DNA of 64,000 nt from Gracilibacillus salinarum (lineage in GTDB: Bacteria; Bacillota; Bacilli; Bacillales; Amphibacillaceae): positions 1,240,001 through 1,304,000 of the forward strand of contig NZ_CP095071.1 in NCBI RefSeq assembly GCF_022919575.1. Direction: 5' to 3'. Every line of letters starts with the position of its first letter. Position 1 is the stretch's first letter. Positions 7,443 to 15,304 of this stretch are shown here, one piece after another. Under the pieces are notes generated by a model. That model searched no databases and was not told where the DNA came from. It saw nothing but the letters and a program-made list of their open reading frames with translations. The position numbers and the translations under genes are program-made.

Positions 7443-9505
7443 TATTTATCTTCCCCCTCATAAAAGTTTGATTTCCATGTTGTTTTTTTAATCACTTTGT
7501 CAAAAATAACTAGCATCGCTGGCAGGAAGAATACGACCATAATAAACGCCAGTAATGCGCCACGTCCAAGCAACAAGCCGATCGACGATACAATTGGATT
7601 AGTGGAAGTTGCCCATAATATAAAGCCAACACTTGATAAAATCGATGCAGAAATTAAGATAGAGAAAATCTTCTCATTAATGGTCTTCTTAATAGCCTGC
7701 AATGCTGGCATCTTCTTTCGATTTCCGTTATAGGCTTCTGTTAAGAGAATACCGTAATCAACCGTTGCCGCAAGCTGGACTGTACTAATAATCAGATAGC
7801 CGACATAAACCAATGATGTATCCATAAAATAAGGAACGGCTAAATTAATCCATACAGCTGCTTCGATCGTCAACAGCAAGACGATCGGAATTGTTAAGGA
7901 ACGGAAGGTGACTAACAAGACAATCGCAATGGAAATGACGGTTAACAAGTTAACCACTACATTATCTTTTTGAACGACGTTTTTCATATCATACAGTGTC
8001 ACGCTCTCGCCGAGTAAATAGCCTTCTCCGTTATAAAAACTTTCCATCTCTGACCTTACTGTTTCAATTAAGGAAAATGCTTCGTCACCTTCTGAATCTG
8101 TTGTGGTATTCAAAATAATTCTGGCATAATTCTCCGAGTAAAACTGATTTGTGACAGACTCTCCTAAATAATCAGGCGGAATGGCTGGATCAACTGTATT
8201 AACATAAGCCATTACACTTGATACCTCATCTAATCCTTTCAATTCTTGTACAAGCTCTTCCTCTTTCGCAACATCACCACGTGGTACCAGTAATACCATT
8301 GGCGTCATTTTACCAAAGACATCTTCAATCATCGCATCATCTCGACCAATCCGTGTGTCTTCCGGTTGCGTTCCTGTTCCGTAAATGAAGCTGGTATTAC
8401 TTTGTGCCAAAAAAGCAGGAACAATCAATAACAGAACGAACAGTAACACAGGTACTCTTAGTTTCAGCACACGACTTCCGACATTTTTGAAACGAGGAAT
8501 GATTGCTTTATGCTGTGTTTTATCAATCCATTTATAAAAGGTTAACGTTAATGCTGGCAAGAAGACCATAACACTAATAAAGCTGAGCACAATACCTTTT
8601 ACTAGATTAACTCCTAAATCTGCCCCAATTTCAAAATTCATAAAGGTTAGTGCAATAAAACCAAAGAAGGTAGTGGAAGCACTGGCAGTAATCGCAGAGA
8701 ATGATTGCTTCATTGCTAAGCGCATAGCCGTCGTTGGTTCTTCGCCTCTATCACGGAAATCAGAAAAACTGTGTAACAGGAAGATCGCATAATCGAGCGA
8801 GACGGCCAGTTGTAATATTGGTGCGACGGATTGGGTCACAAATGATATTTCACCAAGAAAAATATTTGTTCCAAGGTTAATCAGTACCGATACCCCAATT
8901 GCGGTTAGAAAGAATACTGGTTCCATCCAAGAGTTGGTCGATACAATCAGGATAAGAATGATAATAGGCACAAGTAACATCGCTGCATAGGCAGACTCCT
9001 GACCCGCCATTTTTTGTGAAGAAGCAGTATCTACAGCTTCTCCAGCTAAGGCATTGTCATCACCTATTAATTCATAAATCTTATCAGTAATCGCTACTTC
9101 GTCTCCTTCGCGAATATGTAAGGAGATTAATGCGTTGCTATCTTTGTAGTAGGTTTCTACTGTATCAGCATCAGCCATTTCAAGTGGCTTTTTAAGATCA
9201 ATGGCATCATCGAGCCACATCACTTCGTTTACTCCATCAATTGCTTCTAATTGTTTCTTGTAATCCAATGCTTCCTGCACGGTCACATCATTCAGTAAGA
9301 CACGTGCATTTTCGACTCCCGAATCAAATTCTGCATCCATTAAATCAACTGCATTCATTGAAGGTGAGTCTTCTGGAAGATAATCAGCCATATTGTAATT
9401 GATCGAAACACCTAATGTAGCCACGGCACTGATTATCGTAAGGATAAAGAAAATAATTACGATAGGTTTTTTATAACGTATTATCTTTGTTGAAAGGTCA
9501 ATCAT
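7442..9505 (-). CDS. MMPL/RND-family exporter
   Basis: 687 residues, membrane protein with two halves. Each half has one N-terminal hydrophobic segment, a large extracellular loop (about residues 35-165 and 370-510) and a cluster of five segments. Motifs such as QLAVSLDYAIFLLHSF and QLAATVDYGILL place the membrane aspartate-tyrosine pairs expected of MMPL proton-driven transporters. Members export lipids, siderophores or drugs; the cargo here is unknown. It is the first gene of a two-gene operon with the heptad-repeat protein, divergent from a TetR regulator. A candidate promoter and operator lie just upstream. Confidence 0.88.
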   Translation of the reverse strand: MIDLSTKIIRYKKPIVIIFFILTIISAVATLGVSINYNMADYLPEDSPSMNAVDLMDAEFDSGVENARVLLNDVTVQEALDYKKQLEAIDGVNEVMWLDDAIDLKKPLEMADADTVETYYKDSNALISLHIREGDEVAITDKIYELIGDDNALAGEAVDTASSQKMAGQESAYAAMLLVPIIILILIVSTNSWMEPVFFLTAIGVSVLINLGTNIFLGEISFVTQSVAPILQLAVSLDYAIFLLHSFSDFRDRGEEPTTAMRLAMKQSFSAITASASTTFFGFIALTFMNFEIGADLGVNLVKGIVLSFISVMVFLPALTLTFYKWIDKTQHKAIIPRFKNVGSRVLKLRVPVLLFVLLLIVPAFLAQSNTSFIYGTGTQPEDTRIGRDDAMIEDVFGKMTPMVLLVPRGDVAKEEELVQELKGLDEVSSVMAYVNTVDPAIPPDYLGESVTNQFYSENYARIILNTTTDSEGDEAFSLIETVRSEMESFYNGEGYLLGESVTLYDMKNVVQKDNVVVNLLTVISIAIVLLVTFRSLTIPIVLLLTIEAAVWINLAVPYFMDTSLVYVGYLIISTVQLAATVDYGILLTEAYNGNRKKMPALQAIKKTINEKIFSILISASILSSVGFILWATSTNPIVSSIGLLLGRGALLAFIMVVFFLPAMLVIFDKVIKKTTWKSNFYEGEDK

Positions 9506-9545
9506 AGCTCATCCTCTCTTGCAAAATTCAATTGTCCATTTTAAT

Positions 9546-9576
9546 ATTATATAGACACTGTGTTGGATATTCAACA
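9546..9576 (-). promoter_or_regulatory. MMPL promoter with overlapping TetR-type operator
   Basis: On the minus strand a -35 TTGAAT (9569-9574) and -10 TATAAT (9546-9551) are separated by 17 bases. A 16-bp inverted repeat, TGTTGGATATTCAACA on the plus strand (9561-9576), covers the -35 box and has only one mismatched pair. Its position between the exporter operon and a divergent TetR gene makes it the obvious regulator binding site. Binding itself is inference. Confidence 0.65.
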
Positions 9577-9667
9577 AACAACTTTGGAAAAAACGTACAA
9601 TTGACAACACATTTTATAGGATTTGTTGGAATGTTACAAAAAATTCACAATTAGAGGAGGTTCAAAC

Positions 9668-10228
9668 GTGACAGAGAAATTAGATAGAAGAAAAAAATAT
9701 ACACGGATGGTCCTGAAGGATAGTTTGATCAACTTGCTTCAATACAAACCAATTAGCTCAGTAACTGTGAAAGAAATTTGTGAAAAAGCGGATATTAACC
9801 GCTCCACTTTTTATACACACTACCAGGACCAAACTGATTTATTAACGCAGATTGAAGAGGAGTTTATGGAGGATTTACATCGTTATCTTGATGCATTTAG
9901 CGTTGAATCAGAAGACGATGCATTAAAAACACTGGAAAAATTATTAGAATATATAAAAGATCGAAAAAACATGTGCCAAACGTTATTAAATAAGCATTCT
10001 GATACAAAATTTGAGAATCGTATTATCATCATTGCCAGACAATTTGTAATGGATCATAAAATTAATATGCGGTCAGAAGAAGCTGCCTATTTAAGTTCCT
10101 TCTTAATTAGTGGTGCAATGCAGGTTATTAAAGACTGGCTTACCAACAACACGCAACAAACTCCAAAGCAAATTGCTGAGATGATCGATATGTTTATCCA
10201 CAAAGGCGTCAATGCCAAGATACATTAA
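9668..10228 (+). CDS. TetR/AcrR-family transcriptional regulator
   Basis: 186 residues. The N-terminal helix-turn-helix reads ISSVTVKEICEKADINRSTFYTHYQDQTDLL, typical of TetR proteins. The C-terminal ligand domain is helical, with ISGAMQVIKDWLTNN near the end, as in DhaS-like members. GTG at 9668 is chosen because AGAGGAGG sits 7 bases before it; an upstream in-frame ATG at 9623 has no ribosome site. It probably represses the divergent MMPL operon and possibly itself through the palindrome at 9561-9576. Confidence 0.85.
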   Translation: MTEKLDRRKKYTRMVLKDSLINLLQYKPISSVTVKEICEKADINRSTFYTHYQDQTDLLTQIEEEFMEDLHRYLDAFSVESEDDALKTLEKLLEYIKDRKNMCQTLLNKHSDTKFENRIIIIARQFVMDHKINMRSEEAAYLSSFLISGAMQVIKDWLTNNTQQTPKQIAEMIDMFIHKGVNAKIH

Positions 10229-10237
10229 CCCGCTGAT

Positions 10238-10483
10238 TTAAAGCAGCTTTCTCTTTTTAAAAATCAGATAAGCAATCAAATTTGCAGAAAAGAGGAAACC
10301 GCTTTGGGCATTGACATGAAGAAGTTGTTCCCTGAATTCTTTGTTGTCGTAATATTCGATTGTTGATTGATTCAGCCTTTGCTGTTCTTCCAGCACCCCT
10401 TCCAAATAACGATATTGAAACGGCACAGCAATAAGGGTTACCAAAAGGTACAGTGCTACGGTAATGATCATTACATCAATCAT
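10238..10483 (-). CDS. Small two-segment membrane protein, unknown function
   Basis: 81 residues with a hydrophobic N-terminal helix (MIITVALYLLVTLIAV), a polar middle rich in Q, E and N, and a second hydrophobic helix near the C-terminus ending in KKRKLL. The ATG at 10483 has AAGGAG 7 bases upstream, so the longer in-frame start at 10513 is unlikely. No family could be assigned with certainty. It converges on the TetR gene with a 9-base gap. Confidence 0.6.
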   Translation of the reverse strand: MIDVMIITVALYLLVTLIAVPFQYRYLEGVLEEQQRLNQSTIEYYDNKEFREQLLHVNAQSGFLFSANLIAYLIFKKRKLL

Positions 10484-10632
10484 GCAGACGACTCCTTCAT
10501 TAAAATCATTCACTTATTAGCAGGTACGAAATATTTAGATTATTGGTTTCAAAAAAATGCTATTATAAAAATTAGTTAATTGGCCTGTATTATGATATTT
10601 TTAAAGAAGACTTTATTGAGGGGGAAACTCAT

Positions 10633-11040
10633 ATGCCAATTAATCCTTATCTGATGTTAAATGGTAACGCACGTGAAGCTATACATTTATATGAAGAAGC
10701 TTTTCAAACGAAAGCTGATTCGGTGCAAACGTACGGTGATATGCCTGGTGAAACAAGTAATATCCCTGTTGAGGCAAATGCTCTCATTTTACATGCCAGA
10801 ATTGAAGTGGATGGTACGCCAATTATGATCTCTGATGTAATGCCCGATAGTTCCTTTGTGCAAGGTAATAATATAAACTTAACACTCGTTAGCAGTGATG
10901 CAGATTTCATTACACATGCTTATAACATTTTGAAGCAGAATGGCCAGATCGAAATGGAGTTACAGGAAACCTTTTGGACAAAGTATTTCGCAAAATTAGT
11001 AGATCAATTCGGGGTGCAATGGCAATTAAGTGTGGAGTAA
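10633..11040 (+). CDS. VOC/PhnB-like glyoxalase-fold protein
   Basis: 135 residues. The pattern INPYLMLNGNAREAIHLYEEAF, then the IMISDVMP and INLTLVSSDAD segments, and the C-terminal FWTKYFAKLVDQFGVQWQL are those of the PhnB/YjdN (3-demethylubiquinone methyltransferase-like) branch of the vicinal oxygen chelate superfamily. The fold usually binds a metal, but the role of this branch is poorly defined. GAGGGGG is located a few bases before ATG. It is a single gene followed by a long perfect hairpin. Confidence 0.8.
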   Translation: MPINPYLMLNGNAREAIHLYEEAFQTKADSVQTYGDMPGETSNIPVEANALILHARIEVDGTPIMISDVMPDSSFVQGNNINLTLVSSDADFITHAYNILKQNGQIEMELQETFWTKYFAKLVDQFGVQWQLSVE

Positions 11041-11044
11041 AACA

Positions 11045-11090
11045 GACATCAATATGTTTCGCAGTCATAACTGCGAAACATATTGATGTC
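11045..11090. other. Perfect 21-bp inverted repeat with 4-base loop
   Basis: The arms GACATCAATATGTTTCGCAGT (11045-11065) and its exact complement (11070-11090) flank CATA. It lies 4 bases after the stop of the VOC gene and could act as a transcript-end hairpin or 3' stabiliser. It has no T run on either side, so it is not a classic terminator. Confidence 0.75.
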
Positions 11091-11187
11091 AAGGTCGCTT
11101 TATCCTATTTAAAGTAGAATTTTTTACCTGTTACACACTAAATGTTTACCACCTTGAACATCTTCAACACAAAAATTATATAGTAAT

Positions 11188-11218
11188 AAAAAGGGGCTGA
11201 CTAAAATCAGACCCTTCT
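11188..11218 (-). terminator. Rho-independent terminator of the SDR pair
   Basis: Stem GGGTCTGA with TCAGCCCC and a T-rich tail on the minus strand, directly after the SDR stop codon. Confidence 0.7.
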
Positions 11219-11224
11219 TCTTTA

Positions 11225-11968
11225 TTAAATAGCAGTATATCCACCATCTACTGTTACAGTTGTACCTGTTACAACCTCATTCTCTGCTAAGAAAATAATC
11301 GCATGGGCAATTTCCTCTGGATTACCAAGACGTCCAATTGGATGCTTAGCGACTAATCCATCGTAGAAATCACCAAGCGCCTCTTTGTTCACAGCTCCTG
11401 ACTCCACAAAACCTGGTGCTACCGCATTAACACGGATATTCTTATCGGCATATTCCGCTGCCAACGATTTTGTCATCGTGACAACTGCACCTTTTGCCGC
11501 GTTGTATGGAAGTGCTTCAGGTTGAGCCACAAAGCCAAGAACCGATGCAGTATTAATGATAGAGCCTCCACCATTTTTCAGCATTTCTTTAATCGCATGT
11601 TTTGATCCTAAGAACACACCACCTTGGTTGACATTCACAATGTTTAAGTAATCTTCGTACGTTCTCTCGTGTGAAGCACTCATAGAACCAAAACCAGCAT
11701 TATTCACCAGTACATCTACTGTTCCAAATGCATTAACCGTTTCAGCGATCATATTCTCAACAGAAGCTTCCTCTGCCACATCTACTTTAACGAATAATAC
11801 ATCTTGCCCCTGTTCCTTTAATTCCTGCTCTGCTTTCTTTCCGCCTTTTTCATTAAAATCTGCAATAACAACTTTAGACCCCTTGTTAATAAAAGCCTTT
11901 ACAGCCGCTAATCCGATACCAGATGCTCCTCCAGTAACAATCGCAACTTTTCCCTCTAATTGAATCAT
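11225..11968 (-). CDS. Short-chain dehydrogenase/reductase (SDR) 1
   Basis: About 247 residues of the classical SDR family. It has the cofactor motif TGGASGIG near the N-terminus, NNAG around residue 90, the active-site serine in NTASVLG, and YNAAK for the catalytic Tyr and Lys. VNAVAPGFV and the terminal VDGGYTAI are family features. ADFNEKG after strand 2 suggests NAD(H) preference. The substrate is unknown. ATG at 11968 is preferred because GGGAGAG precedes it; the upstream ATG at 11989 lacks a site. It follows the second SDR gene at a short distance and probably shares its transcript. Confidence 0.85.
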   Translation of the reverse strand: MIQLEGKVAIVTGGASGIGLAAVKAFINKGSKVVIADFNEKGGKKAEQELKEQGQDVLFVKVDVAEEASVENMIAETVNAFGTVDVLVNNAGFGSMSASHERTYEDYLNIVNVNQGGVFLGSKHAIKEMLKNGGGSIINTASVLGFVAQPEALPYNAAKGAVVTMTKSLAAEYADKNIRVNAVAPGFVESGAVNKEALGDFYDGLVAKHPIGRLGNPEEIAHAIIFLAENEVVTGTTVTVDGGYTAI

Positions 11969-12000
11969 CCTATACTCTCTCCCTATCATTTAATTTACAT

Positions 12001-12771
12001 TTATACAGATGTAGCGCCTTGGCCACCGTCGATTCGATAATATGCACCAGAAATAAAGGATGCTTTATCAGATGCCAGAAACACCATTAAATCTGCAATT
12101 TCTTCCGCAGTTGCATAACGATTCATCGGTACGCTCGCTTCAAATTGCGTTCTGGCATTTCCTTCGCTTCCTGGCATCGCATTGGTTTCAATCGATCTCA
12201 TCATTTGTGTATCTACTCCTGATGGCGCAACCGCATTCACACGAACACCGAAGGATGCTGCTTCTAATGCTGCTGTTTTGTTTAATCCAATGACCGCATG
12301 TTTGGAAGCTGCATAAATCCCCATTCCTGGTGCACCTAACAAGCCACCATTAGATGCTGTGTTAACAATCGCACCGCTCTCCTGTTGTTTCATCACAGAC
12401 AACACATGTTTTAAGCCCAAAAATGCGCCTAACACATTAACCCCAAATACTGCCTGAAAATTTTCCTCTGTCTGTTCGTCTAAATTGCCGAATTCTCCAT
12501 TAATTCCGGCATTGTTGATAAATACATCAATGCTTCCAAATTTGTTTTTTGTCTCTTCTACATATTGGATAACATCTGCTTCCTTCGTAACGTCTGCTGA
12601 CAGAAATATCAAATTTTCTGTATGAAGATCCGTAAGTTTCGCTTCGATCGTCTCTTTCGATAAATCTACCAATGCTAGTTTAGCACCTTGATTTGCAAAG
12701 GCTTTCGCAGCAGCGATCCCTATTCCACCAGCTGCTCCAGTAATTAATACAACTTTCCCCTTGAAGTCCAT
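12001..12771 (-). CDS. Short-chain dehydrogenase/reductase (SDR) 2
   Basis: 256 residues, classical SDR with TGAAGGIG, NNAGINGEFG, NTASNGG and YAASK motifs and the C-terminal RIDGGQGATSV. Asp after strand 2 (LALVDLSKET) suggests NAD(H). It resembles its downstream neighbour in size and layout, so the pair probably arose by duplication or acts on successive steps. AAGGAGATGAGGAA lies before ATG. First gene of the two-gene leftward unit; the substrate is unknown. Confidence 0.85.
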   Translation of the reverse strand: MDFKGKVVLITGAAGGIGIAAAKAFANQGAKLALVDLSKETIEAKLTDLHTENLIFLSADVTKEADVIQYVEETKNKFGSIDVFINNAGINGEFGNLDEQTEENFQAVFGVNVLGAFLGLKHVLSVMKQQESGAIVNTASNGGLLGAPGMGIYAASKHAVIGLNKTAALEAASFGVRVNAVAPSGVDTQMMRSIETNAMPGSEGNARTQFEASVPMNRYATAEEIADLMVFLASDKASFISGAYYRIDGGQGATSV

Positions 12772-12859
12772 TTCCTCATCTCCTTTATTAAAACAAGTAC
12801 TATTTTATCTTATTTTTTGTAGATTGTCGACAATTTTGTTTGTGTCAGTTATTTACCTG

Positions 12860-13020
12860 ATATAAATAATTTACAACTCCCTGTAATAACTATATGTCTA
12901 TCTGCTTAGTGGTGATTTTGAAATGTTTCATGTGCGGGGATACCTTCTACCAACCACTTCGCGTCATGCGGGGGAACGGCTGAATATTCTGCGACTGCAC
13001 TTTTATACTTTCTTGGCTGA
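12860..13020. repeat. Interspersed inverted-repeat element, degenerate copy E4
   Basis: The left arm is degenerate (CAACTCCCTGTAATAACTATATG, compare CAACTTCCTATAATATGG in other copies; 20 bases or fewer match well). It continues with TGCTTAGTGG, GGGGATACC, CCAACCACTTCGCGTC and the end TATACTTTCTTGGCTGA. The apical hairpin is missing. Confidence 0.55.
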
Positions 13021-13024
13021 GAAC

Positions 13025-13186
13025 AAAGGCGCAAGCGCTCGTTTAGAGATGTAGCGAGTGGAGCGAATCAACTGAGATAAAGGAATCACGGTGAGCTTGC
13101 GAATCGATGATGACTTATCGTAGGGCGATTTCGCGAAGTCGCCTAGTCTCTGGGCGCTGGAGCCGGACGTGGCCGTTTCTGTCAGC
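13025..13186. repeat. 160-bp structured repeat, family F2 copy 1
   Basis: It contains GCGCAAGCGCTCGTTTAGA, ACTGAGATAAAGGAATCACG, GATGATGACTTATCGTAGGG and ends with GGGCGCTGGAGCCGGAC. A near-identical block lies at 57278-57436. Several internal hairpins are possible (GGCGATTTCGCGAAGTCGCC). This copy is wedged inside material of the larger repeat family: a typical element end (TATACTTTCTTGACTCATAAG) follows it. Confidence 0.75.
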
Positions 13187-13460
13187 GAACATCATATAGC
13201 CTGAAATTTATACTTTCTTGACTCATAAGAAAAACTGGGCATAACCCACCCGGTCCTAATTGACTTAATCAATAAACAACTTACTATAATATGGATTATG
13301 TCAACAGTGATCAATATGCTATCTCTTACAAAAGTTGTAGAGTCCACATCCTAGCGTAGGCCAACCACGGAGACTCCCGCGGGATTATGCAGGCGCTGAA
13401 GATCCACTTTGTGAAGCGCCCTTCTTCACAAAGTTAGCTTCAGCCGTGCCCCGCAGGACG

Positions 13461-15150
13461 TGGACCTCCCCCTGTCAAGTAAACAACTAAAATAATAAAA
13501 GACTAAGCTACTGTATTTTCAAAACATTCCATCGGGGTATAACCATTTAATGTTAGTTGTAAACGTTCATAATTGTAAAAGTGAATATACTCCGTAATGG
13601 CTTGTACTAATTGAGAAAAGGTTTGATATTCTTGTTGATGTAGATAATATTTTTCGCATTTTAATGAACTCCAAAAGCCCTCCATCGGTCCATTATCAAT
13701 ACATTTCCCTGGACGCGACATACTATGTTGTAGTCCTGCATTCTCCACGATTCGTTTAAATCCATACGAGGTATATTGTACGCCTCGATCCGTGTGAATG
13801 AGAGGGTGCTCGCCGTCTGATAACTCGTTTAAAGCCTCAATCAACGTATCAAATACCAATTCATTGTTATTCGCTCTTCTTATCTTAAATGCCACAATTC
13901 GGTTTTCGTTTAAATCTAATATGGCGCTTAAATAAGCTTTGTTCCCTTTTCCGTACTTAAATTCTGTCACATCTGTTAACCATTTCTCATTCGGCTTATC
14001 TGCGTGAAACTCGCGATTTAAGATATTCGCTGCTGTGTGCTCAGGTCTTGATGGTATATAGGATCTGGTTTTTCGTCGTATAACTGCTTTTATCCCTTCA
14101 ATATCCATTAATCGATAGATACGCTTGTGATTGATCGGATGCTCAAATTTTCTTTTTAACTCGCTAGTCATTCGCAGATAACCAATTGCTTGATCCCATT
14201 CATCGTACAACTTACGTATCTCTTGTAACAATTCTCGATTAAACTGATCTTCCTCTGTATCTTCTCGGATTAGCCACCTGTGATAGGCACCACGATTAAC
14301 CCCTGCCACCTCACACAATAGACAAATTGAAAAGGCCGTTTCTTTTTGTAGTTGTTGAATCACCTGATAGAGATGCTCATGACGTACTCTAGTTATCGTC
14401 GTGACCACCTCCTCTCCTAGCTCGTCCCACTTTTTTAAGAAAGCCACCTCTGCACGCAATCTTTCATTTTCCTTATCTTTTTCTCGATTTTCACGCTTTA
14501 GTTTCTCCTCTTTCGTTAAATCAGCCCATGGTTTTGGTTTTCCACGTCGATCCTGAAGTCCATCCCAGCCTTTAGCTTCATATTTCCGTATCCATTGATA
14601 TACCTGTTGATAAGAAACACCATACATGTCAGCGGTGTATTGGTAATCCTTATCATGATATAACGCAAATTTCACGATTTCAATGCGTTCTGTCATCGCT
14701 GTTGGTCGTCTTTTAACCGTCATAGAGAATCCCCTTTCTTCAGCACGTGCTTGTCTCTCCCTATACCGATTATACTTTTTCAACCAATTCCTTAAAACCG
14801 ATGCATCTGATATATCATGCATTTCTGTCACTTCTCGAACTGAATAGTTCCCAGATAAATAATCTCGGATGGCTTTACGTTTCCGTTCCTTCGAATAATA
14901 TTGAATCTCACCTTGTTTATTTAAACCTTGTTTCCCTTCTTTTTCTACGATTTTGGCCCATTTCTTAACGGTAGAATGATGCACACCGTATTTTTTCGTC
15001 ATCTTCTCCAACACACGGCCTTCATTTTTATATTCTTGAACCACTTTCCATTTGAATTCTGTTGAATAATATGGACGTCCCACAATTTGTTTCCTCCCTT
15101 TAACAGTTTATTTTTTTATTTAAGCTGTCTACCCTAAAGGGAGGTTATCA
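13461..15150 (-). mobile_element. IS3-family insertion sequence (IS150-like), 1690 bp
   Basis: The ends are TGGACCTCCC at the left and the inverse of TGATAACCTCCC at the right. The 3-bp sequence ACG is duplicated on both sides (13458-13460 and 15151-15153). The uninterrupted site CAGGACGCGGAG in sister repeat copies confirms a 3-bp target duplication. Inside lies one transposase gene. The intact ends and gene suggest a recent insertion. Confidence 0.88.
13503..15083 (-). CDS. IS3-family transposase, OrfA and OrfB in one frame
   Basis: 526 residues. The N-terminal half has repeated helix-turn-helix domains (FKWKVVQEYKNEG, ITEMHD-like region around residue 85, and a third near residue 150) and a leucine-zipper-like stretch ENERLRAEVAFLKK. 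The second half is the rve integrase fold with the DDE residues in WLTDVTEF, HTDRGVQYTS and MEGFWSSLK. Most IS3 elements make this product by a -1 frameshift between orfA and orfB; here the joint is a continuous frame. It catalyses excision and insertion of the flanking IS. Confidence 0.9.
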   Translation of the reverse strand: MGRPYYSTEFKWKVVQEYKNEGRVLEKMTKKYGVHHSTVKKWAKIVEKEGKQGLNKQGEIQYYSKERKRKAIRDYLSGNYSVREVTEMHDISDASVLRNWLKKYNRYRERQARAEERGFSMTVKRRPTAMTERIEIVKFALYHDKDYQYTADMYGVSYQQVYQWIRKYEAKGWDGLQDRRGKPKPWADLTKEEKLKRENREKDKENERLRAEVAFLKKWDELGEEVVTTITRVRHEHLYQVIQQLQKETAFSICLLCEVAGVNRGAYHRWLIREDTEEDQFNRELLQEIRKLYDEWDQAIGYLRMTSELKRKFEHPINHKRIYRLMDIEGIKAVIRRKTRSYIPSRPEHTAANILNREFHADKPNEKWLTDVTEFKYGKGNKAYLSAILDLNENRIVAFKIRRANNNELVFDTLIEALNELSDGEHPLIHTDRGVQYTSYGFKRIVENAGLQHSMSRPGKCIDNGPMEGFWSSLKCEKYYLHQQEYQTFSQLVQAITEYIHFYNYERLQLTLNGYTPMECFENTVA

Positions 15151-15304
15151 ACGCGGAGTGGTTGGACGGAGCGGTATCCAAGCACATGAATCATTTCAAA
15201 ATTACCACTAAGCATAAAGCGGCTAGTTGACATAATCCATATTATAGGAACTAAAATTCATGTTCAAAGTGATTACTGCTGTGACTGTACTTATATACTT
15301 TCTT

